DNA of 64,000 nt from G965197405 sp965197405 (GCA_965197405.1 OZ240206.1:310001-374000); one strand, 5' to 3'; shown: positions 43,689 through 56,072, numbered from the stretch's first letter. The notes: a model not told the origin generated them from the sequence alone. Numbers and translations: made by a program.

Positions 43689-45701
43689 TTGGTAGTAGCA
43701 GAGCCAAGAACCCAATCGTTGAACGGCGCGACGCAGGCCGGGCCACGCTTTGACAGAGCGGTCCGGGGCTACGTGCGCGCCTATGCGTCGCTGCATGGAC
43801 GGCGCAAGACAGCCGAGGACCTGGGCGTGTCCCGCCACACCCTGTGGCGATTCCTCGAACGGGGCCATGTGGGGCGGGCCGTGCCCTCCGCCGTCCTGAG
43901 CTCCGTCGGCGGGAGCGTCCAAGCGATTGAAACCGCCGCGTTCGAGATCATCATCGACCTGGAGAGCCTGCGGCCCGACCCTGCGCTGCGTCACTTGCGC
44001 CAAGGGCTTGAGGAGGTCCTCCTGCTGCTGTGCGCCACGCCCCTGGCGACCGTGGAGGAGCTGGCACGCTTAGGGCGCGTCCCAGCCTCAACTCTCCGAG
44101 ACCGGCTGAAGAAGCTGACCGAACGGGGCCTTGTGGACTCGGTGCCGCACCACCTGAGCGTCCTGGGTACTCGCCCGCAGCGCCGGTACTTCCCCACGGA
44201 GAAGGGCGTGACCGCAGGAGGCGCAGCCACCAAGGGCGAGGGGCACATGCTGAGGGCCTACCCAGTGTCGAAGCAGTGGTTCCGGCTGCTGGCCGAGCGT
44301 CTGGACGCCGTGGCCGTGCTCCACCGCGTGGCCGGCATGGTCGCCGACGCCGACCCGCACGACGACCCGGTGCGGGTGGACCACTACCGCAACGGTCCCT
44401 ACGACATGCTGATCACCCTGTCCGGGGGCCGCACCATCGGCCTGATTCGGCAGGGACCGGCGCTGCCCACGTCCAGGCTCCGCTACCGCCTGCGGAGCAT
44501 CGAGCGGCTGGACAGCAGCGACACGCCCTTCGTCACCTTGGTGCTGACCCACGCAGACCAGGCCACCCGCAGGGCCATCCGCTCCCTGGGCGACCCGTCG
44601 GAGCACCGCAGAACCTTCGTTGTGACGGAGGGGGAGCTCCTGGCAGGAGACCACACGGGAGTCGTCTGGCAGCAGTGCGGGAGCGGCGTGGGCGAGGCCG
44701 TGCGCATCGAGGCCGACGCATCCCTGGCGGGCATCCTGGCCCTGGCGGAGCGTCTGCTGGACTCGACCTACTCCTTCTTGGGCAAAAGCCCGAAGCCGAA
44801 TCCCGGCGACCTCTACCCCTCCGGCGTGCAGGCCGCCATGCCGGAATCCACCGAGCAACTGGCATCAACCCTCTCGGTGCAGCTGACCCGCGCTGAGAAG
44901 GACGCCCTGGACCTGCTGTGTGCCTGGCCCCTGTGCACCCGTGAGCAGCTCGCAGGGCTGATGGGCGGCGTCACCCTGCGCCGGGTGAATCAGGTGCTCC
45001 GTTCACTCTCCCAGCACGGCCTCGTGCGAGCGGACGAGCCTCTGCATATGCTCACCGACGAGGGGCTGACATACCTGGCCCGCAGAGACCGGGCCGCCGT
45101 TGGGCTGACCCTCGAACGGTGGAGCGCCGAGCCTCTGTACTTGAACGCCGACATCTACGCCGGGACCGCAGTGCGCGCCCTGGCATCGCAGATGCGTCAC
45201 CACGCCGGCGTCATCAACTTCGCCGCAGCCCTGTCCGCCGAGGTCGCCCGCTCCCCGGAGCACGACCTGTGGGACCTGCTGCCCACGTCCCGGTCCAGCA
45301 TCGGCTACCGCTACGACTGGACCACCTACGTCATCCACCCCGACGCCTCCTTCACCCTAGAGTACGAAGGCCGGTGGCGTCCCTACCTGCTGGAGTTCGA
45401 GCGGCGGGCCACGACGCCGAAGCGTGCCCGTGCCCGCCTGAAGTCCTACCAGCGGTACTTCGACAGCGAGTGGGCTGAGAGAGACCACGGGGGACGCCTG
45501 CCCCGGGTGCTCTTCGTCTTTGAGTCCACAGACAGCGAGAAGGCCTTCCTGGACGTCGCCGACACTGTGGAGGGAGTCCCCATCATCACCTCCAACGCAG
45601 AGACCCTTGCCGAGCGGGGCAGCCTGGGCGATTCATGGATACTTCCGCCGCCGCACTCCCTCGACAGGAAGCCGTTGTCCCTGATGCATCAGGTTGCATA
45701 A
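43689..45701 (+). CDS. replication-relaxation-like protein with winged-helix domains
   Basis: 670 aa. Several DNA-binding segments: HGRRKTAEDLGVSRHTLWRFL near the start, ATVEELARLGRVPASTLRDRLKKLTERGLV (about 117-147) and CTREQLAGLMGGVTLRRVNQVLRSLSQHGLV (about 415-445). The C-terminal region IHPDASFTLEYEGRWRPYLL, EFERRATTPKRARARLKSYQ is the signature of the replication-relaxation family found on plasmids and integrative elements. Start TTG at 43689 is tentative. Probably a replication or transfer-control protein of the element, given the recombinase downstream. Confidence 0.75.
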   Translation: MVVAEPRTQSLNGATQAGPRFDRAVRGYVRAYASLHGRRKTAEDLGVSRHTLWRFLERGHVGRAVPSAVLSSVGGSVQAIETAAFEIIIDLESLRPDPALRHLRQGLEEVLLLLCATPLATVEELARLGRVPASTLRDRLKKLTERGLVDSVPHHLSVLGTRPQRRYFPTEKGVTAGGAATKGEGHMLRAYPVSKQWFRLLAERLDAVAVLHRVAGMVADADPHDDPVRVDHYRNGPYDMLITLSGGRTIGLIRQGPALPTSRLRYRLRSIERLDSSDTPFVTLVLTHADQATRRAIRSLGDPSEHRRTFVVTEGELLAGDHTGVVWQQCGSGVGEAVRIEADASLAGILALAERLLDSTYSFLGKSPKPNPGDLYPSGVQAAMPESTEQLASTLSVQLTRAEKDALDLLCAWPLCTREQLAGLMGGVTLRRVNQVLRSLSQHGLVRADEPLHMLTDEGLTYLARRDRAAVGLTLERWSAEPLYLNADIYAGTAVRALASQMRHHAGVINFAAALSAEVARSPEHDLWDLLPTSRSSIGYRYDWTTYVIHPDASFTLEYEGRWRPYLLEFERRATTPKRARARLKSYQRYFDSEWAERDHGGRLPRVLFVFESTDSEKAFLDVADTVEGVPIITSNAETLAERGSLGDSWILPPPHSLDRKPLSLMHQVA

Positions 45702-45736
45702 TGTCCACTACGCCGTTTCGGCCACTTCCTGTAGGG

Positions 45737-45764
45737 GTTGTCCCAGCATGGCTGCTGGGACAAC
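45737..45764 (+). terminator. strong hairpin after the replication-relaxation-like gene
   Basis: Perfect 12-bp stem GTTGTCCCAGCA / TGCTGGGACAAC with four-base loop TGGC, 36 nt after the stop codon. It is followed by TTATTGCACTTTTGC, only partly T-rich, so intrinsic termination is likely but not certain. Confidence 0.6.
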
Positions 45765-45819
45765 TTATTGCACTTTTGCAACCGCTCCATGACCTAGCGC
45801 CCTCCCGACTGCAATATGG

Positions 45820-46138
45820 TGCAGAAATGACACGTCAGGGGAAGGCCCGTCCACCCCGGTTCTCCATTGCACTTCAGCTTGGACTCATAGCTACAGCGCC
45901 TCCAGCCAACACCCCAACGAACATCGCCTCGAAGGTCACGGGAGCAGGTGGCATTGCCGGCCCCAGTCCGTTCCCACGACTTCCTGTAGGGGGCAAAAGG
46001 GCAGTTTCATCCCTTACCGTGTCAGCCCCAAACAGGTGAAAACGTGACAATTGTTGCAGTGTCCGGAGACCTCGCCGCTCACATCCTCATCGACCTGTTC
46101 GACCCTCTCGGCGGGTTGACGTGTCGCCACTTTCTGCA
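45820..46138. repeat. long-spaced inverted repeat upstream of the RHH-recombinase genes
   Basis: TGCAGAAATGACACGTCA (45820-45837) and TGACGTGTCGCCACTTTCTGCA (46117-46138) are inverted relative to each other, the second with a four-base insertion. The enclosed 280 bp has no convincing gene. Also ACTTCCTGTAGGGG occurs twice (45724, 45979). Could be binding sites of the RHH protein or recombinase. Confidence 0.45.
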
Positions 46139-46213
46139 ATCACAGGGGTGCGGCACGGCCCCGGACGGCGGTTGAAGGCCGGTTGCGCGGTGGCATATAG
46201 TAAGACACAGTGA

Positions 46214-46219
46214 TATAAT
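46214..46219 (+). promoter_or_regulatory. -10 element before RHH gene
   Basis: Perfect TATAAT 20 nt before the chosen ATG of the RHH gene. No good -35 at 16-18 bp, so an activator or an extended element may be needed. Confidence 0.4.
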
Positions 46220-46239
46220 AAGTGGTGGAAAAAGCAACC

Positions 46240-46469
46240 ATGTCGCCCAAGCTATCGAGGAACACCGAGACCATTACCTTCTCCCTGCCACCGCCGATGG
46301 CCGAACAACTCCGTCAGGTGGTGAAAGAGGAGGAGCGCACCGTGAGCGAGCTGCTCCGGGAGGCGATCCGCCTGTACATGGAGGAGAAGGAATGGCGCAG
46401 ACGGGAGCGGCTGGAACGGCTGCGCTCCCGCACGACTACAGAGCAGGAAGATACAGGGAGGAACAACTG

Positions 46470-46470
<1 letters not shown>
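46240..46470 (+). CDS. ribbon-helix-helix (CopG/Arc-type) regulator
   Basis: 76 aa with the RHH pattern ITFSLPPPMAEQLRQVVKEEERTVSELLREAIRLYMEE (strand, helix, helix), then a basic tail. ATG at 46240 is chosen because a GTG at 46222 would follow the -10 box almost immediately. The stop overlaps the recombinase start (TGATG), so it is co-translated and may act as its regulator or directionality factor. Confidence 0.75.
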
Positions 46471-48121
<1,651 letters not shown>

Positions 48122-48209
48122 GTATATGTTCCGATATTATCCTTGTGTTAACTTTCCTGGAGAAGGATATTGAATACTCAAGTGCTTTGCTAATCTAACA
48201 CTACGGTAA

Positions 48210-49484
48210 TACTACAATCGCACTTGTGATGTTAGGAGTTTCAGGCGCCGCCGATAATGACAGTGTCGGGCTATAGCCTGATGCCGCCGTCGCCACCGGG
48301 ACCAGGCCAGCACAAAGCCCGCCCGGTGGGTGGGCACCCACACCAACCGGCAGAGCAACCTGCGCACCTCAGCCACCGTCACCGGTATTAACCCTTCCTC
48401 CCAATCGGAGCAGCCCCCTTTTCATAGGGGCTGCCTTGAGCCGCCCGGCATCGGGTCACCGCCAGAAAAGCGTGGGCCGGTATCGGCAGGGTGATGTGCC
48501 GGTACCAACCGTCCCACCGCGGCGCACTTCGTACTGGTCCAGCCCCACCTGGCTCTTGGATTCCTCAAAGCACTCTTCTATAGCCCAGCGGGTTCTGGCC
48601 ACCTCTACCAGTTCCTCCAAGGTAGTCCCAGCCGGGCCAAAGCAGGCGTAGTAGGCCAACTCCTCAGGTTTGGCAATGCTGCGCCGGACCAGCAACCAGC
48701 AGCCCTTTCCCTCATCCTTCAAGGGCCTTATCGCCACCTTGACACGGTCGTAGACCCTGGACCCCTTGGCGCCATCGCCCGCGCTGCAGCTCCCAACCGG
48801 ATTCATCAACCAGCGTCGCCAGTTGGTCCGCTGTCACCTGGCGGGGCCCATTTCCCTGCCAGGCCCACAGATTTTCATTGCTCTTGATGGCCAGCACGTG
48901 GGATATCCCTTCCTGTTCCAGCCACAGCCGCAAGTGGAGGTCGCTGCCGTAGACCTCATCTCCAGTGACCCAGGCAAAGGGGACTCCCGATTCCAGGGCC
49001 CTCTTCAACATCCCTTGGGCCAACCGAGGCTTGGTCTGAAAGGTGACCTCCTCCAGCACCCAGTCTCCTGCCGCTGCACCCCCACCGATTTGGTCCCTTT
49101 CTTGAGGAAGCCCGTTTCATCTATCACCAACACTCCAGCAGCATCGCCCAGATGCTCCAGTACGTAGCTTCTCAGGTCATCTCGCACCAGATCTGCCTCC
49201 CAACGGTAGCTGGATAGCAAACGCTGCACCCCGTCGGGATTGGGGGCTCCCGCCTGCTTCCCCAGTTGCCAGGCGTTCTTGCGCTGGACCCGACTGAGCA
49301 GTCCCCGCAAATAGCCCAGTACCCGCCGCCGGGGTTCGGGACGCCGGAATCGTGCCGCAATGCAGGTATGCACCAGGTCAATCCCTTCGGCCCACTTCCG
49401 CCAGTTCCTCTTTCTGCGTTGCCACCACAGCACCTCCTCACCGTGTGTTGGCCTATTTTACCCTACTAATGTGCGACTGTAGTA
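48210..49484 (-). mobile_element. IS701-like element, deleted
   Basis: Ends TACTACAATCGCAC (left) and GTGCGACTGTAGTA (right). Right flank CTAA; left flank GTAA, one base off the expected YTAR duplication. Related to the fuller copy at 52455-53887. Confidence 0.75.
48456..49433 (-). pseudogene. IS701-family transposase, broken
   Basis: Starts as the relative at 52508 (SSYRWEADLVRDDLRSYVLE, GVLVIDETGFLKKGTKSVGV). It then lacks about 50 codons after GVQRQ and changes frame. The middle (TFQTKPRLAQGMLKRALESG, VTGDEVYGSDLHLRLWL) and C-terminal part (EELAYYACFGPAGTTLEELV, RWAIEECFEESKSQVGLDQY) are in further frames. At least three lesions. Confidence 0.88.
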
Positions 49485-50273
49485 CTAATTATACCTTGAT
49501 TATCTGACACGCATCCACAGCTTTAGAGCTAAGAAATATCTCAAAATAGCGGGCTGTACTGTCTTCGGTACCAGAGCAGGGCACAGGCCAATTGGAGCAA
49601 TCCCAAATAATTGGCGGCTTTCTTGTCGTAGCGCACCAAAATGCCCCGGCACTTGGACAGCCAGGCCAGGGTGCGTTCCACCACCCACCGGCGGGCTGGA
49701 TACCGTTTTACCCCCTGGGGGTCCAGCTTCTCCTCTCCTATGCGCCTGATGTGGGCCTGATACCCTCCGGCCGCTGCCGCTTTTCGCCCCGTGGGATTGT
49801 CATAGGAGTTACGCAGTTGAGAGAGCTATGGCTGGGGATGGGATGGGATAGGATAGGAGGAGTGAGGCGGAGGTGAGGGAGATGAACCCGGCCAAGTGTG
49901 ATGCGGTGGACTACATCCAGTTCTTGGTGGCAACCCAGAAGAGATTTACCTGCAGCGAAGCGGCGCGGTGTCAACCGGAATCACCGCAAGCTCCAGCCCA
50001 TGACGCATTCACCCGTCTGCTGCGGAGACAGCCCCCCGACACGGAGGCGCTGTGGCAGGATAACCCAGGGATTGGTGCGACGGGAGGAGGGGGTGCTGGC
50101 GCTGGACGATACCACCCTGGACAAGCCCTACGCCAAGCGAATGGGACTGGTGTCCCGCCATTGGAGCGGCAAGCATAAGCGAGTGGTATGGGGCATCAAC
50201 CTGCTGACCTTGTTGTGGACTGATGGCAATGCGCTGATACCCTGCGATTTCCGAGTCTATGACCGTCCCCTAA

Positions 50274-51243
50274 GAGCCTATCCTAAAAACCGGTGAAACC
50301 CGCTGAGTAGTGAATGAGGAAGGAGGCAGAGGAGCGGCTAAACTTGGGGAATGACGAAAGCGAAAGAACCCAAGCCGCCTCGACCACCCCGCGCCGGCCC
50401 AGCCTCTCCGACCAACCCCACCACCGGCTCCTTCCAAGTATCCGACGAACTGTGGGAGGCACTGGCTCCACTCCTTCCCCAGCGGGTGAATACCCATCCC
50501 TTGGGCGGAGGCCGCCCCCGGGTCCCGGACCGGACCTGCGCCAACGGTATCTTCTACGTGCTTCGCACCGGTTGCCAGTGGAAGTCCTTGGATGCCACCG
50601 GCATTTGCTCCGGCTCCACCGCCCACCTGCGCTTTCAGGAATGGGCCGCCGCCGGGGTGTTCCTGGAGCTATGGCGGACCGGGCTGGAACGCTATGACGA
50701 ATTGAAGGGTTTGGACTGGAGCTGGCTGAGCATGGACGGGGCCTTGACCAAATCCCCCTTGGGCGGGGGGGAAAACCGGTCCCAACCCCACGGACCGGGG
50801 TAAGAGCGGGGTCAAACGCAGTCTGTTGACCGAATCCGGGGGCATTCCGGTGGGGCTGGCAGTGGACGGGGCCAACCGCCACGATATGAAGCTGGTGCGG
50901 GCCACGGTGGACAGCCTCCCCGTGCCACGCCCCGCGCCCAGCCCGGAGCATCCCCAGGGTCTGTGCTTGGACAAGGGCTACGACTTTGATGAGGTGCGCC
51001 GGACCGTGGACGAGTTTGGCTTCACGGCCCACATACGCAGCCGTGGGGAAGAGGCTCAGGCCATCAAGAAAGAGGCCGGCTTCAAAGCCCGGCGCTGGGT
51101 GGTGGAACGCACCCACAGCTGGATGAACCGCTTCCGGCGCATTTTGGTCCGCTGGGACAAGTCTCCCACCAACTACATAGCCTTTCTTCATTTCGCCTGT
51201 GCCCTTATCGCTCTCAGAGCCGCCGGGTTATTAGGATAGGCTC
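50274..51243 (+). mobile_element. IS5-family (IS427-like) element, copy 4 of 4
   Basis: 970 bp with TAA flanks (50271-50273, 51244-51246). Slippery run G7A4 and CTGTTGACCG, as in copy 1. One private substitution (GAATCC for GAAGCC near 50833). Confidence 0.93.
50351..51239 (+). CDS. IS5-family transposase, two frames (copy 4)
   Basis: Same two-frame transposase as copy 1, with intact catalytic motifs. An Ala-to-Ser change (LLTESGGIP) is private to this copy. Confidence 0.85.
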
Positions 51244-52454
51244 TAAGCGGACTGACCAAGAACGACCACTTCCGGCGGATGCTGGAGGTGGCGGAGGGGC
51301 GGGGGTTTCAACCCCGTTGGGTGCTGTTCGACAGTTGGTATACCAGTCTGGAGAATTTGAAAGCCATCAGGGATAAGGGATGGTTCTGGCTGAGCCAATT
51401 GCGGTCCAACCGGCGGGTGAACCCCGAGGGAGGGGGGAACTTGCCCTTGGCCACCGTGGCGATACCCCAGGAAGGCCGGCAGGTGCATCTGCGAGGCTAT
51501 GGATTTATTCGAGTGTTTCGGACGGTTTCCAAAGACGGGGACGTGGAACACTGGGCCACCAATGACCTGGAAATGCCGGATCAACAACGGGAAAGCCTGG
51601 CGCACCAAGCCTGGGGTATCGAAATGTACCATCGGGGCCTCAAACAATGTTGTGGCGTGGAGAAATGCCAAGTGCGTACGGCAGAGGGACAGCGGAATCA
51701 CATCCGCCTGTCCCTCCAAGCCTTCTTGCGGCTGCAAGCCCACCGCTTGAGTGCCGGAGTCTCTTCGTACGAGGCCAAAGCCAACATCATCCGGGCAGCC
51801 TTACGAGATTACATGGCGTATCCCAGGTACACTCTCCATCCAACTGCGTAACTCCTATGTCATACCCTTTGTCCAGGCACAGGTTTTGGGTGCCTTCCGG
51901 GCGTGCCACTACGATGCTCTCCAAGGTCGGCCTCAAGAGTTTCGTGTCATGGACGTTGGCTCCAGCCACCACCACGCTCAGAGGTCCGCCAACTGCGTCC
52001 ACCAGGATGCTCTTCTTGCTTCCAGCTTTGCCCCGGTCGGTGGGGTTGCGTCCAATGGCGCCCCCCCAAACCGCGCTTTACCCATGGCGCAATCCGCCGA
52101 CTGCCATTCCCAGTTCACCCCGCCCAACTCCTGGCATTCTTCTATCAGGGCAGCCCAGATACCCTCCAGCACCCTACACCCCACCCAGCGCTGGAAGGTC
52201 CGATGGATGGTACCGTCGTCTCCCAACTCCCGGGGCAGGCGGTTCCACTGGCAACCGCTGCGCATCCGGAAGATAATGCCTTCCAGCATCTTCCGCTGGT
52301 CCCCTCGTTTGCGCCCCCTGGCTTTGGGCGGGTCCAACTGCAATATCACCGGTTCGATTCGTTCCCAAAGGTCGTCCGGAACATCCCAAATAGCAGGTAA
52401 CGGTTTCCCTTCCAGCACGATTCACCTCCACCCAACCCTTTGGAATCATCCTAG

Positions 52455-53887
52455 TACTACAGTTGCAGATTAATGATGTAGAATAGGCCATTACTTGATG
52501 AAGAGGTGTGGCGGTGGTAGCATGCCGGGATGAGGTTGGGGAAGTGGTCCGGTGGTCCGAGGGCATTGAGCGAGTACATGAATGTATTTCAAGGAGGTTC
52601 CGGCGTCCGGAGCCGCGGCGGCGGGCGCTGGAGTACCTGCGGGGACTGATCAGTCCGGTGGAACGCAAGAACGGGTGGCAACTGGCGGAGCGGGCGGGCG
52701 ACGACACTCCCTATGGGGTGCAGCGCCTGCTGTCCAGCTACCGGTGGGACGCCGACCTGGTCCGTGACGATCTGGCCGGTTACGTGGTGGAGCACCTGGG
52801 GGACGCTGACGGCGTACTGGTGGTGGACGAGACCGGGTTTCTGAAGAAGGGGAACAAGTCCGCCGGGGCGCAGCGACAGTACAGCGGGACGGCGGGCCGC
52901 GTCGAAACCTGTCATATAGGAGTATTCCTGGCCTACGTCTCGGCCAAGGGAAGGACCCTCTTGGACCGGGAATTGTACCTGCCCCAGGTGTGGGCTGAGG
53001 ACGGGGACCGGCGTCGGGAGGCGGGAGTGCCGGAAGATGTTGGCTTTGAGACCAAGCCCCGGCTGGCCCAGCGCATGCTGGAGCGAGCGGTGGAAGGGGG
53101 AGTGCCCTTCCGCTGGGTTGCTGGGGATGAGATCTACGGCAGCGACCGCAAGCTGCGGCTGTGGCTGGAGGGGCAGGGATTGCGTATGTGCTGGCCATCA
53201 AGAGGAACGAGAAGCTGTGGGCTTGGACGGACAAGGGCCCCGGTCAGGTGAGGGCGGACCGGCTGGCGTCGCAGGTTGACGAAACCGGCTGGGTCAGATG
53301 CAGCGCGGGAAACGGCGCCAAGGGTCCCCGGGTCTACGACTGGGCCTTGGTGGAGATACGGCCCCTGAGCGAGCTGGGCAGGGGGTACTGGCTGCTGGCC
53401 CGGCGCAGCGTGGCCAAGCCGGAAGAGTTGGCCTACTACGTGTGCTACGGCCCAGCGGGTACGGCCTTGGAGGACCTGGTGCGGGTAGCTGGGACTAGGT
53501 GGGCCATAGAGGAATGCTTTGAGGAAGCCAAGGGACAAGTGGGGCTGGACCAGTACGAGGTGCGACGGTGGGAGGGCTGGTACCGGCATATCACGCTGGC
53601 GATGCTGGCCCACGCCTACCTGGCGGTAATTAGACATCAGGCGTCGGCGCACGGATGGCAAGGATGCTCCGGGGAAAGGGGGGCTGTCCCAGCTTGGATG
53701 AAAGGTTGATTCCCGTGACAGTCCCCGAGGTGCGCCGGCTGCTCACCCGCCTTGTATGGACGGCCAATCACCCCGTTGAGCTTGTTCTGTCCTGGTCTCT
53801 GTGGCGACGACACCATCAGGCCCAAGCCCGGCGATGTCACTACCAACGACGGCTGTCACTACTGGCATCAGTAGTGCAACTGTAGTA
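52455..53887 (+). mobile_element. IS701-family element
   Basis: Terminal repeats TACTACAGTTGCA / TGCAACTGTAGTA with CTAG on both sides (52451-52454, 53888-53891), matching the YTAR duplication known for IS701. First of four elements joined end to end up to 57246. Confidence 0.9.
52508..53709 (+). pseudogene. IS701-family transposase with one frameshift
   Basis: The N-terminal part to 53180 has GVLVVDETGFLKKGNKSAGA, QYSGTAGRVETCHIGVFLAY and WVAGDEIYGSDRKLRLWLEG. The frame changes at GGGATTGCG (about 53177-53185) and continues AYVLAIKRNEKLWAW, EELAYYVCYGPAGTALEDLV and RWAIEECFEEAKGQVGLDQY to the stop. A single missing base separates it from a full-length enzyme of about 400 aa. Confidence 0.88.
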
Positions 53888-53890
53888 CTA

Positions 53891-54733
53891 GGGGGTGTCG
53901 TCAAAAGAGTTTGCTCCAGATCATCACTGCCCGGAGTTGGCAGATGGCCAAATACGACGCTGTTCTCTTGGCATAACGGGTCGCCACCCCGCGCCACTGC
54001 TTGAATTCCAGGAATCCGTTCTCCACCAGGTGTCGCAGCTTGTACAGCGCCTGGTCAAAGTCCCGCTTTTCTCTCCGGTTGCTTTTGGGCGGTATCACCG
54101 GGTCCATTCCCAATTCCCGGACGGTGGCTATGATTTCATTGGTGTCATAAGCTTTGTCCGCCAGCAGGCACTCCGTTGCTATGCCTTCAATCAAAGGCAA
54201 AGCCTGGGAGCAGTCGGCAACCGTACCCTCGGTCACCGCCAACCTTACCGGCATTCCGTGAGAGTCCACCGCCAGATGCAGCTTGCTGTTCAGCCCCCTT
54301 TTGTGCGGGCAATGGACTGATTTCCGCCCTGGGCGCCGGCGCTGTGGGGATGGGCCTTGATATAGCTGGCGTCTATCATCAGCCACTCGAAATCAGGGTC
54401 ATCAATCACCACCTCCAACAGTCCCGCCCACACGCCCCGGTCCCGCCAGCGGCAGAAGCGACGGTGGGTGTTCTTCCAGTCTCCGTAGTCCGGGGGCAAA
54501 TCGCGCCAAGGAGCGCCGGTGCGCAGAATCCAGCACACGGAGTCGATAAATCGCCGGTTGTCATGGGCCGGTCGGCCTCTCTTGCCTTCTCCCCCGGGCA
54601 GATGCGGCCTCAACCGCTCCCAAACGTCATCGGTCATATCGTGGCGCCGGTGCGCTGTCGTCATACCCCCACCTTCCACACTCTCTCCATTTCCAGTAAT
54701 TTACCACCCTATCACCATTTTGACGACACACCC
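53891..54733 (-). mobile_element. IS5-family element (second type), probably intact
   Basis: Ends GGTGTCGTCAAAA / TTTTGACGACACACC, with TA on both sides as part of CTAG. It abuts the IS701 on the left and an IS630 on the right. Confidence 0.85.
53901..54679 (-). CDS. IS5-family transposase, two frames
   Basis: Frame 1 (54679-54290): MTDDVWERLRPHLPGGEGKR, NTHRRFCRWRDRGVW, EWLMIDASYIKAHPHSAGA. Frame 2 (to 53901): KRGLNSKLHLAVDSHGMPVR, LLADKAYDTNEII, KSNRREKRDFDQALYKLRHL, FKQWRGVATRYAKR. The switch is at an A4G5 run (about 54298), the usual frameshift site, so the element can probably make a full transposase. It serves as the uninterrupted reference for the dead copy at 22 kb. Confidence 0.85.
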
Positions 54734-54777
54734 TAGTACCGTTTCAATTTAATTCTATTGGATAGACATGTTTGAGC

Positions 54778-55928
54778 TTACTGCGAGCGTCCCCCGGTCG
54801 TGGCCGAGGGCAGGCTCTGGGTGGAGAACCGCCAGTCTATGATGGCGGCGGCCTCGTTGCGCTCGCGTTCGAGCGCCGCGACCTCCCGTTTCAGCAACAC
54901 TTCATCGCCGACCCGGCGGTCCAGGCACTGCCTGCTGAAGACGCTCAACTCGATCTCGGCCATGTTCAGCCAGCTTCCGTGATTGGGTGTGTGGTGAAAC
55001 TCCAGGCGTTTGGCTATGCGGCGCGCCTCGGACGCTCCAAATGCCTCGTAGAGCGAGCCTAACTTGTGGGTGTTGAGATTGTCCAGCACCGGCCGGACCA
55101 CTGTGGCGTCAGGATAGGCCTCGTCCACCAGCCACTTCATCCGGTGCGCGAAGTCCACGGCAGTGCGCCGCCCGGTCACCTCGACGTGCCTCCACCCACC
55201 CTTCGGTTCACAGAACATGAACAGGTTCCGGGTCCCGTTTCGCTGGTACTCGGTGTCATAGCGCTCCACCCGTCCGGGCTTGGCTTTGATGGGCAGCCTC
55301 ACGTCCCCGAGCAACTGCTTGGAGGACTCGTCAAAACACACCACCGGACGCTCCCGGTCGTACTCTTCGTGATAAAGGTCCAGCACGTCCTCCATCCGGG
55401 CGACGAACTCCCCGCTCACCTTGGGAATGCACCACTCTTTCTTCTTCCACGGCTTGAGTTCGTTTTTTTGAGTATCTGGCGCACCGTCTCAAGGGAGATG
55501 CTCCCGGCAAACTCCAGCTCCACCACCTTGTCCGCCAGCAGGTGAAGCGTCCAGTTTACATGTCCTTCGGGTGGACTGCTGCACGCTATGGCAACCAGAG
55601 CCTGCCCCGTACTGGATACGGGGTGCGCTTCCTGCTTGCCGTCCAACTTGCGCTCCCGGCCCGGCCTTGGCTTGTCATTGATGGCGGCCTCAACTCCTTC
55701 CTCGACGGACCGCTTCCGCACTCTGGCAACGGTGGCGGCATTGGTCAAAAGCACACCGGCTATCTCAGCGTCCCGAAGTCCTTCATCCGCTTTGAGCAGC
55801 GCCAGCGCCCGCTTGACGGTGCGGACTGACGGCTTGCCCCGGTGGGAAACCTCATTGAGACGGGAGCGTTCGGATTCAGCCAGCTTGACTTTATACTTGA
55901 TGGCAGCCATGTCTGGATACTCCCCCAT
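54778..55928 (-). CDS. IS630-family transposase, two frames, with 27-nt insertion
   Basis: Frame 1 (55928-55416) has the HTH domain LNEVSHRGKPSVRTVKRALA and TNAATVARVRKRSVEEGV; then GKQEAH, a nine-residue insert (PVSSTGQAL) and VAIACSSPPEGHVNWTLHLL. Frame 2 (to 54778) has the catalytic set VVCFDESSKQLL, VLDNLNTHKLGSLYE and SWLNMAEIELSVF. The frames meet at an A7 run (about 55466-55472), a known type of -1 frameshift site in this family. Activity depends on tolerance of the insert. Confidence 0.82.
55597..55623. repeat. 27-nt hairpin module in IS630-1
   Basis: AGAGCCTG, stem CCCCGTA, loop CTGGA, stem TACGGGG. Inserted in frame in the transposase between GKQEAH and VAIAC. Confidence 0.8.
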
Positions 55929-56072
55929 AGAAAGATCATACCCAAGTATGGCTGCCTTCTCATATCCTTGTAAATCTATCTGGAAATGGTACTAGTACCG
56001 TGTCCGGCTATTTTTGATAAATATAAGAAAGTGTATAATTGAGGCATTCTTTCATTGTGGGGAGTGGGGGGA

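Larger units (their letters stand above)
49882..51851 (+). pseudogene. IS4/IS701-like transposase, frameshifted and interrupted
   Basis: Starts MNPAKCDAVDYIQFLVATQK. It loses frame near 50060 (EALWQ, then ITQGLVRREEGVLALDDTTL in the next frame), continues SRHWSGKHKRVVWGINLLTL to VYDRPL, and is cut by IS5 copy 4. After the IS it resumes SGLTKNDHFRRML, WVLFDSWYTSLENLKAIRDK, QAWGIEMYHRGLKQCCGVEK. Removal of the IS restores frame (RPL-SGL), but the earlier frameshift remains. Confidence 0.88.
49803..51857 (+). mobile_element. IS4/IS701-like element, itself containing IS5 copy 4
   Basis: Perfect terminal repeats TAGGAGTTACGCAGTTG / CAACTGCGTAACTCCTA, flanked by TGTCA on both sides (49798-49802, 51858-51862). 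Without the inner IS5 it is about 1.08 kb. Confidence 0.88.
49541..52418 (-). pseudogene. IS5-family transposase (outer element) split by nested insertions
   Basis: The N-terminal part (52418-51863) has DDLWERIEPVILQLDP, GIIFRMRSGCQWNRLP and, in the second frame, VVVAGANVHDTKLLRP and CLDKGYD. The C-terminal part (49802-49541) has HIRRIGEEKLDPQG, ARRWVVERTLAWLSKCRGIL and LACALLWYRRQYSPLF. Removing 49803-51857 and one copy of TGTCA joins them as GYDNPTG, in frame. The break was caused by the IS4/IS701-like element that itself carries IS5 copy 4. Confidence 0.9.
54736..55992 (-). mobile_element. IS630-family element 1
   Basis: 1257 bp, ends GTACCGTTTC / AAATGGTAC, with TA on both sides (54734-54735, 55993-55994). 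Shares its right-hand TA with IS630 element 2. Confidence 0.88.

Noticed and set aside
45635..46039. 134-codon frame after the replication-relaxation-like gene
   Set aside because: Overlaps the real gene end, crosses a perfect 12-bp hairpin and has no motif.
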